From assembly GCF_003044185.1 (NCBI RefSeq), contig NZ_PYYB01000001.1, positions 2,190,978 to 2,254,977 on the forward strand: DNA of 64,000 bases, given 5' to 3'. Origin of the DNA: Paraconexibacter algicola (GTDB lineage Bacteria > Actinomycetota > Thermoleophilia > Solirubrobacterales > Solirubrobacteraceae). Of this stretch, positions 8,660 to 16,982 are shown one piece after another; position 1 is the stretch's first letter, and every line of letters begins with the position of its first letter. The notes under the pieces are model-generated. The model saw nothing but the letters and a program-made list of their open reading frames with translations. It did not search any database and was not told the DNA's origin. The position numbers and the translations under genes were made by a program.

Positions 8660-8673
8660 CGAACATCTGTTCG
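8660..8673 (+). promoter_or_regulatory. LexA (SOS) box overlapping the dinB -10 and start codon
   Basis: CGAACATCTGTTCG fits the Gram-positive/actinobacterial LexA operator (CGAAC-N4-GTTCG) at every arm position. Its left arm, GAACAT (8661-8666), is also placed as a leaderless -10, six bases before GTG 8673, so LexA bound here would block RNA polymerase directly. Confidence 0.7.
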
Positions 8674-9722
8674 TGTCCGTCCCGTCCGTCCTGCACGCCG
8701 ACCTCGACGCGTTCTTCGCCTCCGTCGCGCAGCGGGACGACCCGGCACTGCGCGGCCGGCCGGTGAGCGTCGGCGGCGGGGTCGTGATGGCGGCGAGCTA
8801 CGAGGCGCGCGCCCGCGGCGTGCGCTCGGGCATGGGCGGCGCGAAGGCCCGGGCGCTGTGCCCCGACCTCGTCGTCGTGCGGCCCGACTTCGACGCGTAC
8901 GTGCGCGCCAGCCGCGCGGTGATGGCGATCCTCGACCGCTTCGGCGCCCGGGTCGAGCAGGCGTCGATCGACGAGGCGTTCCTCGACGTCCACCCGCGCG
9001 ACGGCCGGACGGTGGCGGCCGAACTGCGGTCCGCCGTCCGCGAGGAGGTCGGGCTGCCGATCAGCGTCGGGGTCGCGCCGAGCCGGACCGTCGCGAAGGT
9101 CGCCAGCGGCATGGCCAAGCCCGACGGGCTGCTCGTCGACGAGCCCGACGGCCTGTTCGACTTCCTCCACCCGCTCCCGGTCGGGCGGCTGTGGGGGATC
9201 GGCCCGGCGACCGAGCGGCGCCTGCAGCAGCACGGCATCCGCACCGTGGGGGACGCGGCACGGGTCGGGGACGGGGTGCTCGTCACGATCCTCGGCCGCT
9301 CCGGTGGGCGGCGGCTCGACGCGATCGCCCACGGCCGGGAGGTCCGCACCGTCCGGCCGCGCCGCGGTCGCCGCTCCTACGGCGCGCAGCGGGCGCTGTC
9401 GCGCTCGCGGCCGACCGACCTCGACGAGGCGCTCGTCGCGCTGGTCGAGCGGATCGCCCGGCGGATGGCGGGCCGCGGCCAGGCCGGCCGCACCGTCGTG
9501 CTGCGGCTGCGCTTCGGCGACTACAGCCGCGCCACCCGCTCGCGCTCGCTGCCCCGCCCGACCGCGGACGCCGACGCGATGGTCGCGCTCGCCCGCTCGC
9601 TCCTGCAGGAGGCACGGCCGCTGATCGCCCAGCGCGGCTGCACGCTCATCGGCGTCGCGCTGACGAACATCGAGACCCACGACGACGCGCAGCTCGCACT
9701 GCCCTTCGACGAAGCCGGCTGA
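8673..9722 (+). CDS. dinB: DNA polymerase IV (Y-family translesion polymerase)
   Basis: 349 residues. HADLDAFFASV carries the first catalytic Asp, SIDEAFLD the second Asp/Glu pair, and residues around GIGPATERRLQQHGI are the helix-hairpin-helix of the thumb. The C-terminus QLALPF is a consensus beta-clamp-binding motif, so this is a replisome-linked Pol IV. The GTG start overlaps a LexA box, implying SOS induction. It stands alone between the pyrophosphatase and the catabolic cluster. Confidence 0.93.
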   Translation: MSVPSVLHADLDAFFASVAQRDDPALRGRPVSVGGGVVMAASYEARARGVRSGMGGAKARALCPDLVVVRPDFDAYVRASRAVMAILDRFGARVEQASIDEAFLDVHPRDGRTVAAELRSAVREEVGLPISVGVAPSRTVAKVASGMAKPDGLLVDEPDGLFDFLHPLPVGRLWGIGPATERRLQQHGIRTVGDAARVGDGVLVTILGRSGGRRLDAIAHGREVRTVRPRRGRRSYGAQRALSRSRPTDLDEALVALVERIARRMAGRGQAGRTVVLRLRFGDYSRATRSRSLPRPTADADAMVALARSLLQEARPLIAQRGCTLIGVALTNIETHDDAQLALPFDEAG

Positions 9723-9740
9723 GCCGCGCCGCGGCGCGCG

Positions 9741-9756
9741 TTGGAGGAGTCCACCA
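9741..9756 (+). promoter_or_regulatory. Catabolic-regulon site 1 (LLM oxidoreductase)
   Basis: TTGGAGGAGTCCACCA, centred 62.5 bp before the ATG at 9811. That ATG follows a -10 (CAGGCT, 9798-9803) by 7 nt and so is the predicted transcription start. It is one of nine copies in the window. Confidence 0.65.
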
Positions 9757-9810
9757 CGGCCTCGCGGTCCGGCGCGACAGGCGGCCGGCCCGCGCGGCAG
9801 GCTCGATCCC

Positions 9811-10878
9811 ATGCACGTCGGGGTCTACGTCGATGCCCATCCCGCGGTCGCCGAGCAGGCCCGGCTGCTCGAGGCCGCCGGGTTCGACCACGTCTGGGTC
9901 TACGACAGCCCGCTCGTCTTCAGCGACCCGTACATGGCGCTGCTCGAGGTCGCACGGGCGACCGACCGCGTGCTGATCGGACCCGGCGTCACCCAGCCCG
10001 ACGCCCGGCCGGCCTACGCGACCGCCCAGGCGCTGGGGACGCTCGCGAAGGTCGCCCCCGGACGGGTGGCGTTCGGCATCGGGATCGGCAACTCGGCCAG
10101 CTGGTCGGTCGGGCGGCAGCCGGCGACCCTCGACGAGATGCACGAGCACGTCCGGATCGTGCAGGGGATGCTCCGCGGCGAGACCGTCGAGCACGACGTC
10201 GGGGGCGGTCGCCGCGCCCCGCTGCGCTTCATCCACCCGGAGGGCCGCTGGCTCGACCTGTCCCGGCACGTCCCGACCTGGATCTCCGCCTTCGGTCCCC
10301 GCGGACAGCGACGCGCGGGCGCGGTCGCCGACGTCGTCCTGATCCGCTGGGAGGGGGAGCAGCGCGTCCGCGAGGCCCGCGAGCGGCTCGCCGAGGGCGC
10401 GCGCGCCGCCGGGCGGCCCGGCGCCGGCGAGGACATCGGGATCGGCACCGTCTACTGCGTGTACCCGATCGAGGACGAGGCCGAGCTCGAGACCGACGAG
10501 GCCCGCGCCGCGCTCGGTCCGATGGTCGTCAGCCGTCTGCGCTACCTCACCGCCAACCACGCGCACGCCGACGAGGTCCCCGCGCACTTCCGTCCCGGCT
10601 TCACCGCCTACCAGGCGCACCGCGCCACGCTCGACCCGGTCGAGCGGCACCTCGACAACTACCGCGGCTACCTCGTCCACACCCCGCCCGACCTCGAGTC
10701 GTTCGTGACGCCCGAGACGATGCGCACGGTCGCGACGATCGGCAGCGCGGCGGAGATCGCGGACGAGCTCCTCGCGATGCGCGACGCCGGCGTCGACCAC
10801 GTCACGCTCCAGCTCGCCGGGCCGCCGGCGCGGTGGTGTCGGCGGATGGGCGAGCAGGTGCTGCCGCTCCTGCGCTGA
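9811..10878 (+). CDS. LLM-class flavin-dependent oxidoreductase
   Basis: A 355-residue luciferase-like TIM barrel. The N-terminus (DAHPAVAEQARLLEAAGFDH) and the GRVAFGIGIGNSASW segment are typical of the LLM family, many actinobacterial members of which use F420H2 rather than FMNH2. It carries out hydride transfer or oxygenation on an unknown substrate. The ATG is leaderless (CAGGCT-N7-ATG) with a regulon site at -62.5, so it is placed with the catabolic regulon although transcribed alone. Confidence 0.85.
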   Translation: MHVGVYVDAHPAVAEQARLLEAAGFDHVWVYDSPLVFSDPYMALLEVARATDRVLIGPGVTQPDARPAYATAQALGTLAKVAPGRVAFGIGIGNSASWSVGRQPATLDEMHEHVRIVQGMLRGETVEHDVGGGRRAPLRFIHPEGRWLDLSRHVPTWISAFGPRGQRRAGAVADVVLIRWEGEQRVREARERLAEGARAAGRPGAGEDIGIGTVYCVYPIEDEAELETDEARAALGPMVVSRLRYLTANHAHADEVPAHFRPGFTAYQAHRATLDPVERHLDNYRGYLVHTPPDLESFVTPETMRTVATIGSAAEIADELLAMRDAGVDHVTLQLAGPPARWCRRMGEQVLPLLR

Positions 10879-10886
10879 CCGTGCTC

Positions 10887-10902
10887 TTGGAGGTTTCTAC
10901 GA
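10887..10902 (+). promoter_or_regulatory. Catabolic-regulon site 2 (PucR-type regulator)
   Basis: TTGGAGGTTTCTACGA upstream of the regulator gene. With a -10 at TACGTT (10955-10960) the site is centred near -72, about one helical turn further out than the other copies. The left arm is perfect and the right arm degenerate. It suggests autoregulation. Confidence 0.5.
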
Positions 10903-10989
10903 CTCCCCGACCGAAGATGCGTCGAAGCGTCGCGGAAGTGCCTCGCCCGGGTGGTACGTTGCCTCCCAGGAGAGAGAGGAGACGGTCCT

Positions 10990-12906
10990 GTGGGTCACGA
11001 CGGTGGAACGACCGGCGCCGTGCCGGCGGAGCCCTTGCTCGACCTGGGCGACATGGGGAGTGACGTCGACTCGCGGGCCTACCGCGAGGCGATCCGCGCG
11101 TTCGCGGACGTGGCGACCGCGCTGCTGGAGACGCGCGACCGCGACGACCTGCTGCGGCTGATCGGCCGCAAGCTCTGCGAGCTCGTCGGCGCGCCGCGCT
11201 GCAGCGTCTACCTGCGCGACGACGCCTCCGGGCTCTACCGCGGCCAGGTCGGCTACGCCGACCACGACATCGACGCGATGGTCAAGAAGCTGACCTGCGG
11301 CACCGACGCCGACGGCTTCACCCGCGAGATCGTCGAGACCCAGGCGCCGGTCCTCGTCGAGAACGCGGCCACCGACCCGCGGCCCGTCCGGTCGACGATG
11401 CGCGCCTGGCACGTCGTGACGATGCTCGGCGTCCCGATGGTCCTCCAGGGCGAGGTGATCGGGATCGTCTTCCTCGACGGCGAGGACCAGGCGATGACGT
11501 TCACGGCGCTCGACCGGGCGCTCGCCTCCGCCTTCGCGGAGCTCGCCGCCGTCGTCCTCGCGCAGGAGAAGCTCAACGCCGACCTGCGCTCGACGCTCGA
11601 CACGGTCGCCCGGCAGAACCAGGTGCTGCGGCGCGTCTCCGCGGTCGACGACAAGCTCACGGGGCTCGTCCTCGACGGCCGCAACCTGCGCGAGATCGCC
11701 CAGGCCGTCACCGACCTGACGCACAAGCCGTGCTCGATCCACGACGCGCAGAACCGGCGCCTGGCGTGCGCGTCCCCCGAGACGCCCGAGGGCGGCACGC
11801 CCGTCCGCCCGCGACTCCTGGACCCCGACATGGTGCAGGTGCCGGAGATCGCCGACGCGCTCGCCGCGCTGTCCTCGAAGAAGGCCGCGGTCGTCGGCCC
11901 GTTCCCCTCGGCCGGGCTACCCAACCGCTTCCTCGTCGCGCCGGTCACCGTCCGCGACGACCAGTGGGCGACGCTCGTGCTCATGGAGCACGGTGCGCGC
12001 CTGAGCGGCTTCGACATGATCATGAGCCGGCGCACCGCCACGGTCATCGCGCTGGAGATGAGCGCGGAGCGGCGCGCCGCGAACGCCGAGTGGAACGCCC
12101 GCGCCTCGCTGGCGGGCGAGCTCATCCGCGGCAACGCGGACACCACGCAGATCGAGCACCGCGCCCAGTTCGTCGGCATGGACCTCGACCAGCCGCACGT
12201 GCTCTGCCTCGTCTCCTCGCGCAGCGGCGACGCCGCCTCGCTGCCGGACGTCCGCGCGGTCGGTGACGCGTTCCGCGACGCGGCGCCCCACCACGGGGTC
12301 ATCGCGACCGGCGTGGCCGAGGGGATCGTCGTGATCGTCGAGGCGCCCGCCGACGGGCCGACGCTCGCCGGCGTGGCCGCCGTGAAGGAGGTCGCCGCCG
12401 CGGCCCTCACCGCCCTCGACCCGGACGGCCGGCTGATCGCGGGGATGTCGACCGTCTGCCGGCGGCCGACCGACTACGTGCGCGCCTACACCCAGGCGCT
12501 CCAGGTGGTGCGCTGCCTCGACACCTTCCATCGGGCGGGATCGGTCGACCTGCTCGCCGCCGACGACCTCGGCGCCGGTCGCATGTTCCTCGCCAACGCG
12601 GACGCCGACGAGGCGGAGCGCTTCGTCGAGGAGACCCTCGGCGGGCTGCTCGACGACTCGGTGGCGGGCGACCTGCTGCTGACGCTCTGCTCGTTCTTCG
12701 AGCACGGGCGGAGCATCCGCTGGTCGGCCGCGGACCTCGGGGTCCACGAGAACACGATCCGCTACCGCCTCGCCCGGATCGAGGAGCTCACCGGCCTGGC
12801 GATCGCCACCGGCTCCGACGCGCAGCTGAGCGCCCAGCTGGCCCTGCTCGTCCTGCGCCTGCAGGGCCGCCTGCCCGCCCCGAAGGCCGCGCCGGCCACC
12901 GAGTAG
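10990..12906 (+). CDS. PucR/CdaR-type transcriptional regulator with GAF domain
   Basis: 638 residues. A GAF sensor domain occupies about residues 30-190 (CELVGAPRCSVYLRDD, TMLGVPMVLQGEVIGIVF). It is followed by a PucR-like middle region and a C-terminal HTH_30 helix-turn-helix (SAADLGVHENTIRYRLARIE, about residues 580-600), which binds DNA in PucR/CdaR activators. GTG 10990 is chosen because AGGAGAGAGAGGA at 10968-10980 is a strong ribosome-binding site; an in-frame GTG at 10951 lies in the promoter. The gene carries its own copy of the regulon motif and is the only DNA-binding activator-type gene in the cluster, so it is the prime candidate regulator. The ligand is unknown. Confidence 0.85.
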   Translation: MGHDGGTTGAVPAEPLLDLGDMGSDVDSRAYREAIRAFADVATALLETRDRDDLLRLIGRKLCELVGAPRCSVYLRDDASGLYRGQVGYADHDIDAMVKKLTCGTDADGFTREIVETQAPVLVENAATDPRPVRSTMRAWHVVTMLGVPMVLQGEVIGIVFLDGEDQAMTFTALDRALASAFAELAAVVLAQEKLNADLRSTLDTVARQNQVLRRVSAVDDKLTGLVLDGRNLREIAQAVTDLTHKPCSIHDAQNRRLACASPETPEGGTPVRPRLLDPDMVQVPEIADALAALSSKKAAVVGPFPSAGLPNRFLVAPVTVRDDQWATLVLMEHGARLSGFDMIMSRRTATVIALEMSAERRAANAEWNARASLAGELIRGNADTTQIEHRAQFVGMDLDQPHVLCLVSSRSGDAASLPDVRAVGDAFRDAAPHHGVIATGVAEGIVVIVEAPADGPTLAGVAAVKEVAAAALTALDPDGRLIAGMSTVCRRPTDYVRAYTQALQVVRCLDTFHRAGSVDLLAADDLGAGRMFLANADADEAERFVEETLGGLLDDSVAGDLLLTLCSFFEHGRSIRWSAADLGVHENTIRYRLARIEELTGLAIATGSDAQLSAQLALLVLRLQGRLPAPKAAPATE

Positions 12907-12937
12907 CCGGCCAGCCGTCCGTCGGTGCGCGCCGGCG

Positions 12938-12953
12938 CTGGAGAAGTGCACAA
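12938..12953 (+). promoter_or_regulatory. Catabolic-regulon site 3 (acyl-CoA ligase operon)
   Basis: CTGGAGAAGTGCACAA, centred 62.5 bp before ATG 13008. The -10 is CAGGCT (12995-13000) and 7 nt follow before the ATG, the same geometry and hexamer as site 1. Confidence 0.6.
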
Positions 12954-13007
12954 GGCCACGCGCGGCACGCGCGCCGCGGGCCGGGCGCGCACAGCAGGCT
13001 TGTCGGC

Positions 13008-14561
13008 ATGGGTCTGAGTCGGAACGTCTTCGGCGTGCTGGAGCGCACCGCGCAGTCGCACGCCGGCGAGCAGGTCGCCTTCGTCCACGAGGGGGAGGCA
13101 CGCAGCTTCCGCGAGGTCCGCGACCGCAGCCTGCGCCTCGCCGAGGGCCTGCGGTCGGCGGGTGTCGCCCCGGGGGACCGGGTCGCGGTCTTCCTCACCA
13201 ACGGCCACCCGTGGACGGAGGTGTTCTTCGGCCTCGCCGCGCTCGGGGCGGTCTGCGTGCCGGTCAACGTGCTGCTGCAGCCGCAGGAGATCGACCACGT
13301 CTGCCGCGACTCCGGCGCGCGCTGCCTGATCGCCGACGCGCGCGGTGCCGACGCCGTCGCGGCGCTCGCCGGGCTGCCCGAGCTGGTCGTCACCGTCGGC
13401 GACATGGCCGTGTCCCATCCCGGCCGGACCGTCGCGTACGAGACGCTGCTCCAGACGCCGCTGCCCGGGGGCGACGTCGTCGGCCCGGCCCTCGACGACC
13501 TCGCGTCGCTCTACTACTCCTCGGGCACCACCGGCCTGCCCAAGGCGGCCGCGCACACGCACGACGGGATCCTCTGGAACAGCTACCACCAGATCCACGA
13601 CCTCGGCCTCGACGCGACGACCCGCTACCTCGTCGTCCCGTCGCTGTCGTGGGCGGCCGGCTTCCACAACCTGACGCTCGCGCTGGTGATGCTCGGGGGC
13701 CGCTCGGTGATCATGTCGACGGGCGCGACCTCGCCGGAGAACCTCGTCGCCACGATCGAGCGGGAGGACATCACCCACACGTTCTTCGTCCCCGCCCTGC
13801 TGCGGCGCTTCCTGGAGGAGCCCGCGCTGCTGGAGCGCCTGCGCCGGACCCGGCTGCGCTGGCTCGTGTCGGGCTCCGAGCCCGTCCCCCGCGCGGTCAT
13901 CGAGCGGCTGGCCGCCGAGCTGCCGGCCTGCAGCATCGTCCAGGGCTATGGGCTGTCGGAGTTCCCCACCATGGCGACGATGCTCCGGGCCGACGAGGCG
14001 ATCACGCACGCCGGGTCGGCCGGGCGGCCGCTGTCGGTCACCGACCTCGCGGTGCAGCGCCCCGACGGCACGATCGCGCGGCGCGGCGAGGGCGAGATCC
14101 TGCTGCGCTCGCTGGCGACGATGCGCGAGTACGCGGGCCGTCCCGAGGAGACCGCCGCGGCCTTCGCGGACGGCTGGCTGCACACCGGTGATCTCGGCGT
14201 CGTCGACGACGACGGCTTCCTCACGATCACCGGCCGCAAGAAGGACATGATCATCTCGGGTGGGCTGAACGTGTACCCGAAGGAGATCGAGGAGGTCCTC
14301 TACCGGATCCCCGGGATCCGGGAGGCGGCGGTGGTCGGGGTGCCCGACGACCGCTGGGGGGAGACGGCGGTGGCCGTGGTCGTGGGAGACGACCTCGACC
14401 CCGAGAGCATCCGCGAGCACTGCGCCGGTCAGCTCGCGTCCTACAAGCGCCCGCGGGCCGTGCTGCTGCACGCCGACCCGCTACCGCGCAACCCGACCGG
14501 CAAGGTGCTCAAGCGGGAGTTGCGGCCCTGGGCCGCCGACCGGATCGCCGCCGCACGCTGA
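13008..14561 (+). CDS. Acyl-CoA synthetase (class I adenylate-forming)
   Basis: 517 residues; activates a carboxylic acid to acyl-AMP and then acyl-CoA. The P-loop motif YYSSGTTGLPKA is at about 166-177, GYGLSEFPTMAT is the A5-type motif, GWLHTGDLGVVDDDG carries the ATP-binding Asp, and NPTGKVLKREL holds the catalytic Lys near the C-terminus. The acid cannot be told from sequence; it falls among medium-chain and aromatic acid ligases. It is the first gene of a long operon running to 21204 (phospho-His protein, two paralogues, hydrolase, dehydrogenase). Confidence 0.9.
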   Translation: MGLSRNVFGVLERTAQSHAGEQVAFVHEGEARSFREVRDRSLRLAEGLRSAGVAPGDRVAVFLTNGHPWTEVFFGLAALGAVCVPVNVLLQPQEIDHVCRDSGARCLIADARGADAVAALAGLPELVVTVGDMAVSHPGRTVAYETLLQTPLPGGDVVGPALDDLASLYYSSGTTGLPKAAAHTHDGILWNSYHQIHDLGLDATTRYLVVPSLSWAAGFHNLTLALVMLGGRSVIMSTGATSPENLVATIEREDITHTFFVPALLRRFLEEPALLERLRRTRLRWLVSGSEPVPRAVIERLAAELPACSIVQGYGLSEFPTMATMLRADEAITHAGSAGRPLSVTDLAVQRPDGTIARRGEGEILLRSLATMREYAGRPEETAAAFADGWLHTGDLGVVDDDGFLTITGRKKDMIISGGLNVYPKEIEEVLYRIPGIREAAVVGVPDDRWGETAVAVVVGDDLDPESIREHCAGQLASYKRPRAVLLHADPLPRNPTGKVLKRELRPWAADRIAAAR

Positions 14562-14592
14562 CCAGGCAGGAACCAGGAGAGAGAGGAACCCC

Positions 14593-15324
14593 ATGACGAA
14601 CCCGATGGCCGACCCGAAGTGGAAGCTGCCCGAGTCGAGCACGCTGTCCCGGCTCACCCGCGAGGCGCTCTTCGCGACCGTGCGGCGCAACCTCGAGGCC
14701 GCGGGCCCCGACGCGCCCTGGAAGGACTTCACCGGCCCGCGCACGCTGGAGCTGCTGTCCGAGGAGGACGGCAGGCGGATCGCCGAGGAGGTCTTCGAGC
14801 AGTTCCAGATGATCGAGGGACGCAAGCTCTTCGCCGGCTGCGAGATCGCGCTGAAGGAGCGCCCGGACCTCTACGTGCTGCGCTCCGAGGCGCAGGAGCT
14901 CGAGCCGCGCACCGACTGGCCGGAGGGCGTCGTCGCGGACGGCGACAACGTCTTCCAGCACGACGACGTCGAGGGCACCGTCCTGGTGGTGCGCGAGGTC
15001 GGCGAGGTCGACCGGCTCATGCGCGAGGGCGTCCCGGAGGGCACGATCGGCGTGATCGACGACGCGGGCGGCACGATGACCGCCCCGATCCTCGAGGAGT
15101 TCGACGGCGTCGTCTGCCTGGCGGGAACGGTGCGCTCGCACCTCGCGATCATCTCCCGCGAGTTCGGGGTCCCCGTGCTGATGGGCTCGCGCACGCGTCG
15201 GCCACTGCGCACCGGGGAGCGCGTGCGCGTGACGTACTCGGTCGAGGCGCAGAACGTGGACGCGTACTTCGGTGACGCGATCAAGCCGCGCGCCGAGGTC
15301 GTCCTCCTCGACGGGGAGGCGTGA
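14593..15324 (+). CDS. Stand-alone PEP-utilising-enzyme mobile (phospho-histidine) domain protein
   Basis: 243 residues. The C-terminal half is the swivelling phospho-His domain of PEP synthase/PPDK: TVRSHLAIISREFGVPVLMG matches the TSHAAIVARELGIPAV-type signature, with the phospho-acceptor at His183. The N-terminal ~110 residues are helical and not recognised. No ATP-grasp or PEP barrel is present, so phosphate must come from another protein, plausibly the PPDK-like protein at 27661-29583. AGGAGAGAGAGG precedes the ATG. The stop overlaps the next start by one base. Compare split phenylphosphate synthase. Confidence 0.75.
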   Translation: MTNPMADPKWKLPESSTLSRLTREALFATVRRNLEAAGPDAPWKDFTGPRTLELLSEEDGRRIAEEVFEQFQMIEGRKLFAGCEIALKERPDLYVLRSEAQELEPRTDWPEGVVADGDNVFQHDDVEGTVLVVREVGEVDRLMREGVPEGTIGVIDDAGGTMTAPILEEFDGVVCLAGTVRSHLAIISREFGVPVLMGSRTRRPLRTGERVRVTYSVEAQNVDAYFGDAIKPRAEVVLLDGEA

Positions 15325-16982
15325 TGTCGGACTTCCGCCTGGACGAGCAGCAGCTGCTGCTGCTCAACGCGCAGCTGCAGCGCACGGACGACGTGCTCAT
15401 CCACAACTGCCTCACCCGCACGGCCCAGGAATCGAAGCTGTTCCCGATCATGCCGTACCTGATGATGTGCTTCTACGACGCCTACTACCGGTTCCCGGAC
15501 CTGCTGCGAGAGGCGTCGCAGATCATCTCGCCGGAGGACATGGGCGCGCGCGCCCGGGAGGTCGTCTGCGGCGCCACCCAGGTCACCTCCTGGGGCACGC
15601 TGAACTTCTACCTCAACGGCCGCACGAACCTGATCCGCGCCGGGATGCTGCGCCCCGAGGACAACCTCGAGGACCTGTGGTTCATGGTGGACTTCCACCA
15701 CCGCTTCATGCGCTCCTACCACCGCGCCTCCGGGCAGGTCTGGGCGCTGGACTCCGGCGACATCGCCCAGTCCCACGAGGAGCGCCAGCTGCAGGTCTTC
15801 GAGGCCGACGCGTTCGAGGCGGACGACGCGCTGCGCGCCGCGGCGGCGAAGTTCACCGCCGCCGGGACGCAGTACTCGTTCCTCGTCCACTGCGAGAGCC
15901 GCGTCGGCCTGCAGGCCTCCGGCCCGTACGGCCTGGGCGACCGGCGCCTGATGCACACGCGCGACTTCACGAAGCTCGGCGAGTGCGACTTCAGCTGGCT
16001 CGACGGCGTCGCCGACGGCGTCACGCACAACCAGCTGACGCTCGTGCTCATCACCGACGGGGTCGGCATCGAGGTCTCGGACTTCGGCACCGCCTACACC
16101 TCCCCCGAGGCCCACCAGGACCAGATCATCGGGGTGGGGCTCTACACCTCCGACTTCCTCTGCGACCGCTACGTGCCGGTCGGGATGGACAACGCCAAGG
16201 ACCTGACGGACACGCTCAACCAGCTGACCGAGGAGCTGAAGGTCGCGACCCGCAAGCTCTACTCGCGCTTCGCGGAGATGACGAACGACCAGATGGTCGA
16301 GGCCGGCATCTACACGTACTTCCAGGCCGCGACGGTCGGCCCGCACCTCGCGGGCACCTACCGCCAGCGGGACTGGGAGTTCATCGACGAGCGCACCCGC
16401 CGGTTCTGGCCCGTGTTCACCGAGGAGTACGCGCTCGACGCGTACGTCGACAACTTCGCCGCGCTGCTCGGCGAGAACGCGGCGGACACCGACTACTACC
16501 TGCACCCCGTCGCCTACGGCGTCTGGCGACGCGGCGGCGCGGTCGGCCCGCTGCCGACCCCCGGACGCAACGCGTCGCTGGTCCCGCAGCACGTCCTGCG
16601 CGACCACGACTACTCGCTGCGCGTCAACGCGGGCGGGCTCGCCGACGCCGTCGGCACCTCGTCGCTGCCCGCGAAGTCCACGAAGTACTCGTTCGTCCGC
16701 GGCAAGCTCAGCGAGGACGAGATGAACGCGGCCGCCCGGGAGTACGCCTCGCCGCTGTTCGAGGAGCCGTGGCGGTCGATCGACGAGCGCACGGTCAAGT
16801 TCCACTGGCAGGAGGAGGAGGTCCAGGCCTTGTACCGCTACAACCAGGAGCACTCGCGGCTGCTCGCCGGGCAGGGCTCGGCGCTGCGCCGCGCCGACAT
16901 CGACCGGCTGCGTCGCGACGCCGGGGAGCGGGCGTGGAGCGACGTCTCGGAGCTCGGTGCCCGCGGGGAGGTGACCGCCTGA
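15324..16982 (+). CDS. Unrecognised ~550-residue protein, tandem paralogue A
   Basis: 552 residues, no family recognised. There is no signal peptide, P-loop or membrane segment. Conserved blocks shared with its neighbour include HNCLTRTAQESKLFPI (near the N-terminus), LRPEDNLEDLWFMVDFH, HEERQLQVFEADAFEAD, CESR, VLITDGVGIE and RDHDYSLRVN. ATG 15324 is preferred (TGATG overlap with the preceding stop, GGGGAGG at 15313-15319). Position directly after the phospho-His protein suggests it is the substrate-handling subunit of a phosphotransfer system; this is inference from context. Confidence 0.8.
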   Translation: MSDFRLDEQQLLLLNAQLQRTDDVLIHNCLTRTAQESKLFPIMPYLMMCFYDAYYRFPDLLREASQIISPEDMGARAREVVCGATQVTSWGTLNFYLNGRTNLIRAGMLRPEDNLEDLWFMVDFHHRFMRSYHRASGQVWALDSGDIAQSHEERQLQVFEADAFEADDALRAAAAKFTAAGTQYSFLVHCESRVGLQASGPYGLGDRRLMHTRDFTKLGECDFSWLDGVADGVTHNQLTLVLITDGVGIEVSDFGTAYTSPEAHQDQIIGVGLYTSDFLCDRYVPVGMDNAKDLTDTLNQLTEELKVATRKLYSRFAEMTNDQMVEAGIYTYFQAATVGPHLAGTYRQRDWEFIDERTRRFWPVFTEEYALDAYVDNFAALLGENAADTDYYLHPVAYGVWRRGGAVGPLPTPGRNASLVPQHVLRDHDYSLRVNAGGLADAVGTSSLPAKSTKYSFVRGKLSEDEMNAAAREYASPLFEEPWRSIDERTVKFHWQEEEVQALYRYNQEHSRLLAGQGSALRRADIDRLRRDAGERAWSDVSELGARGEVTA

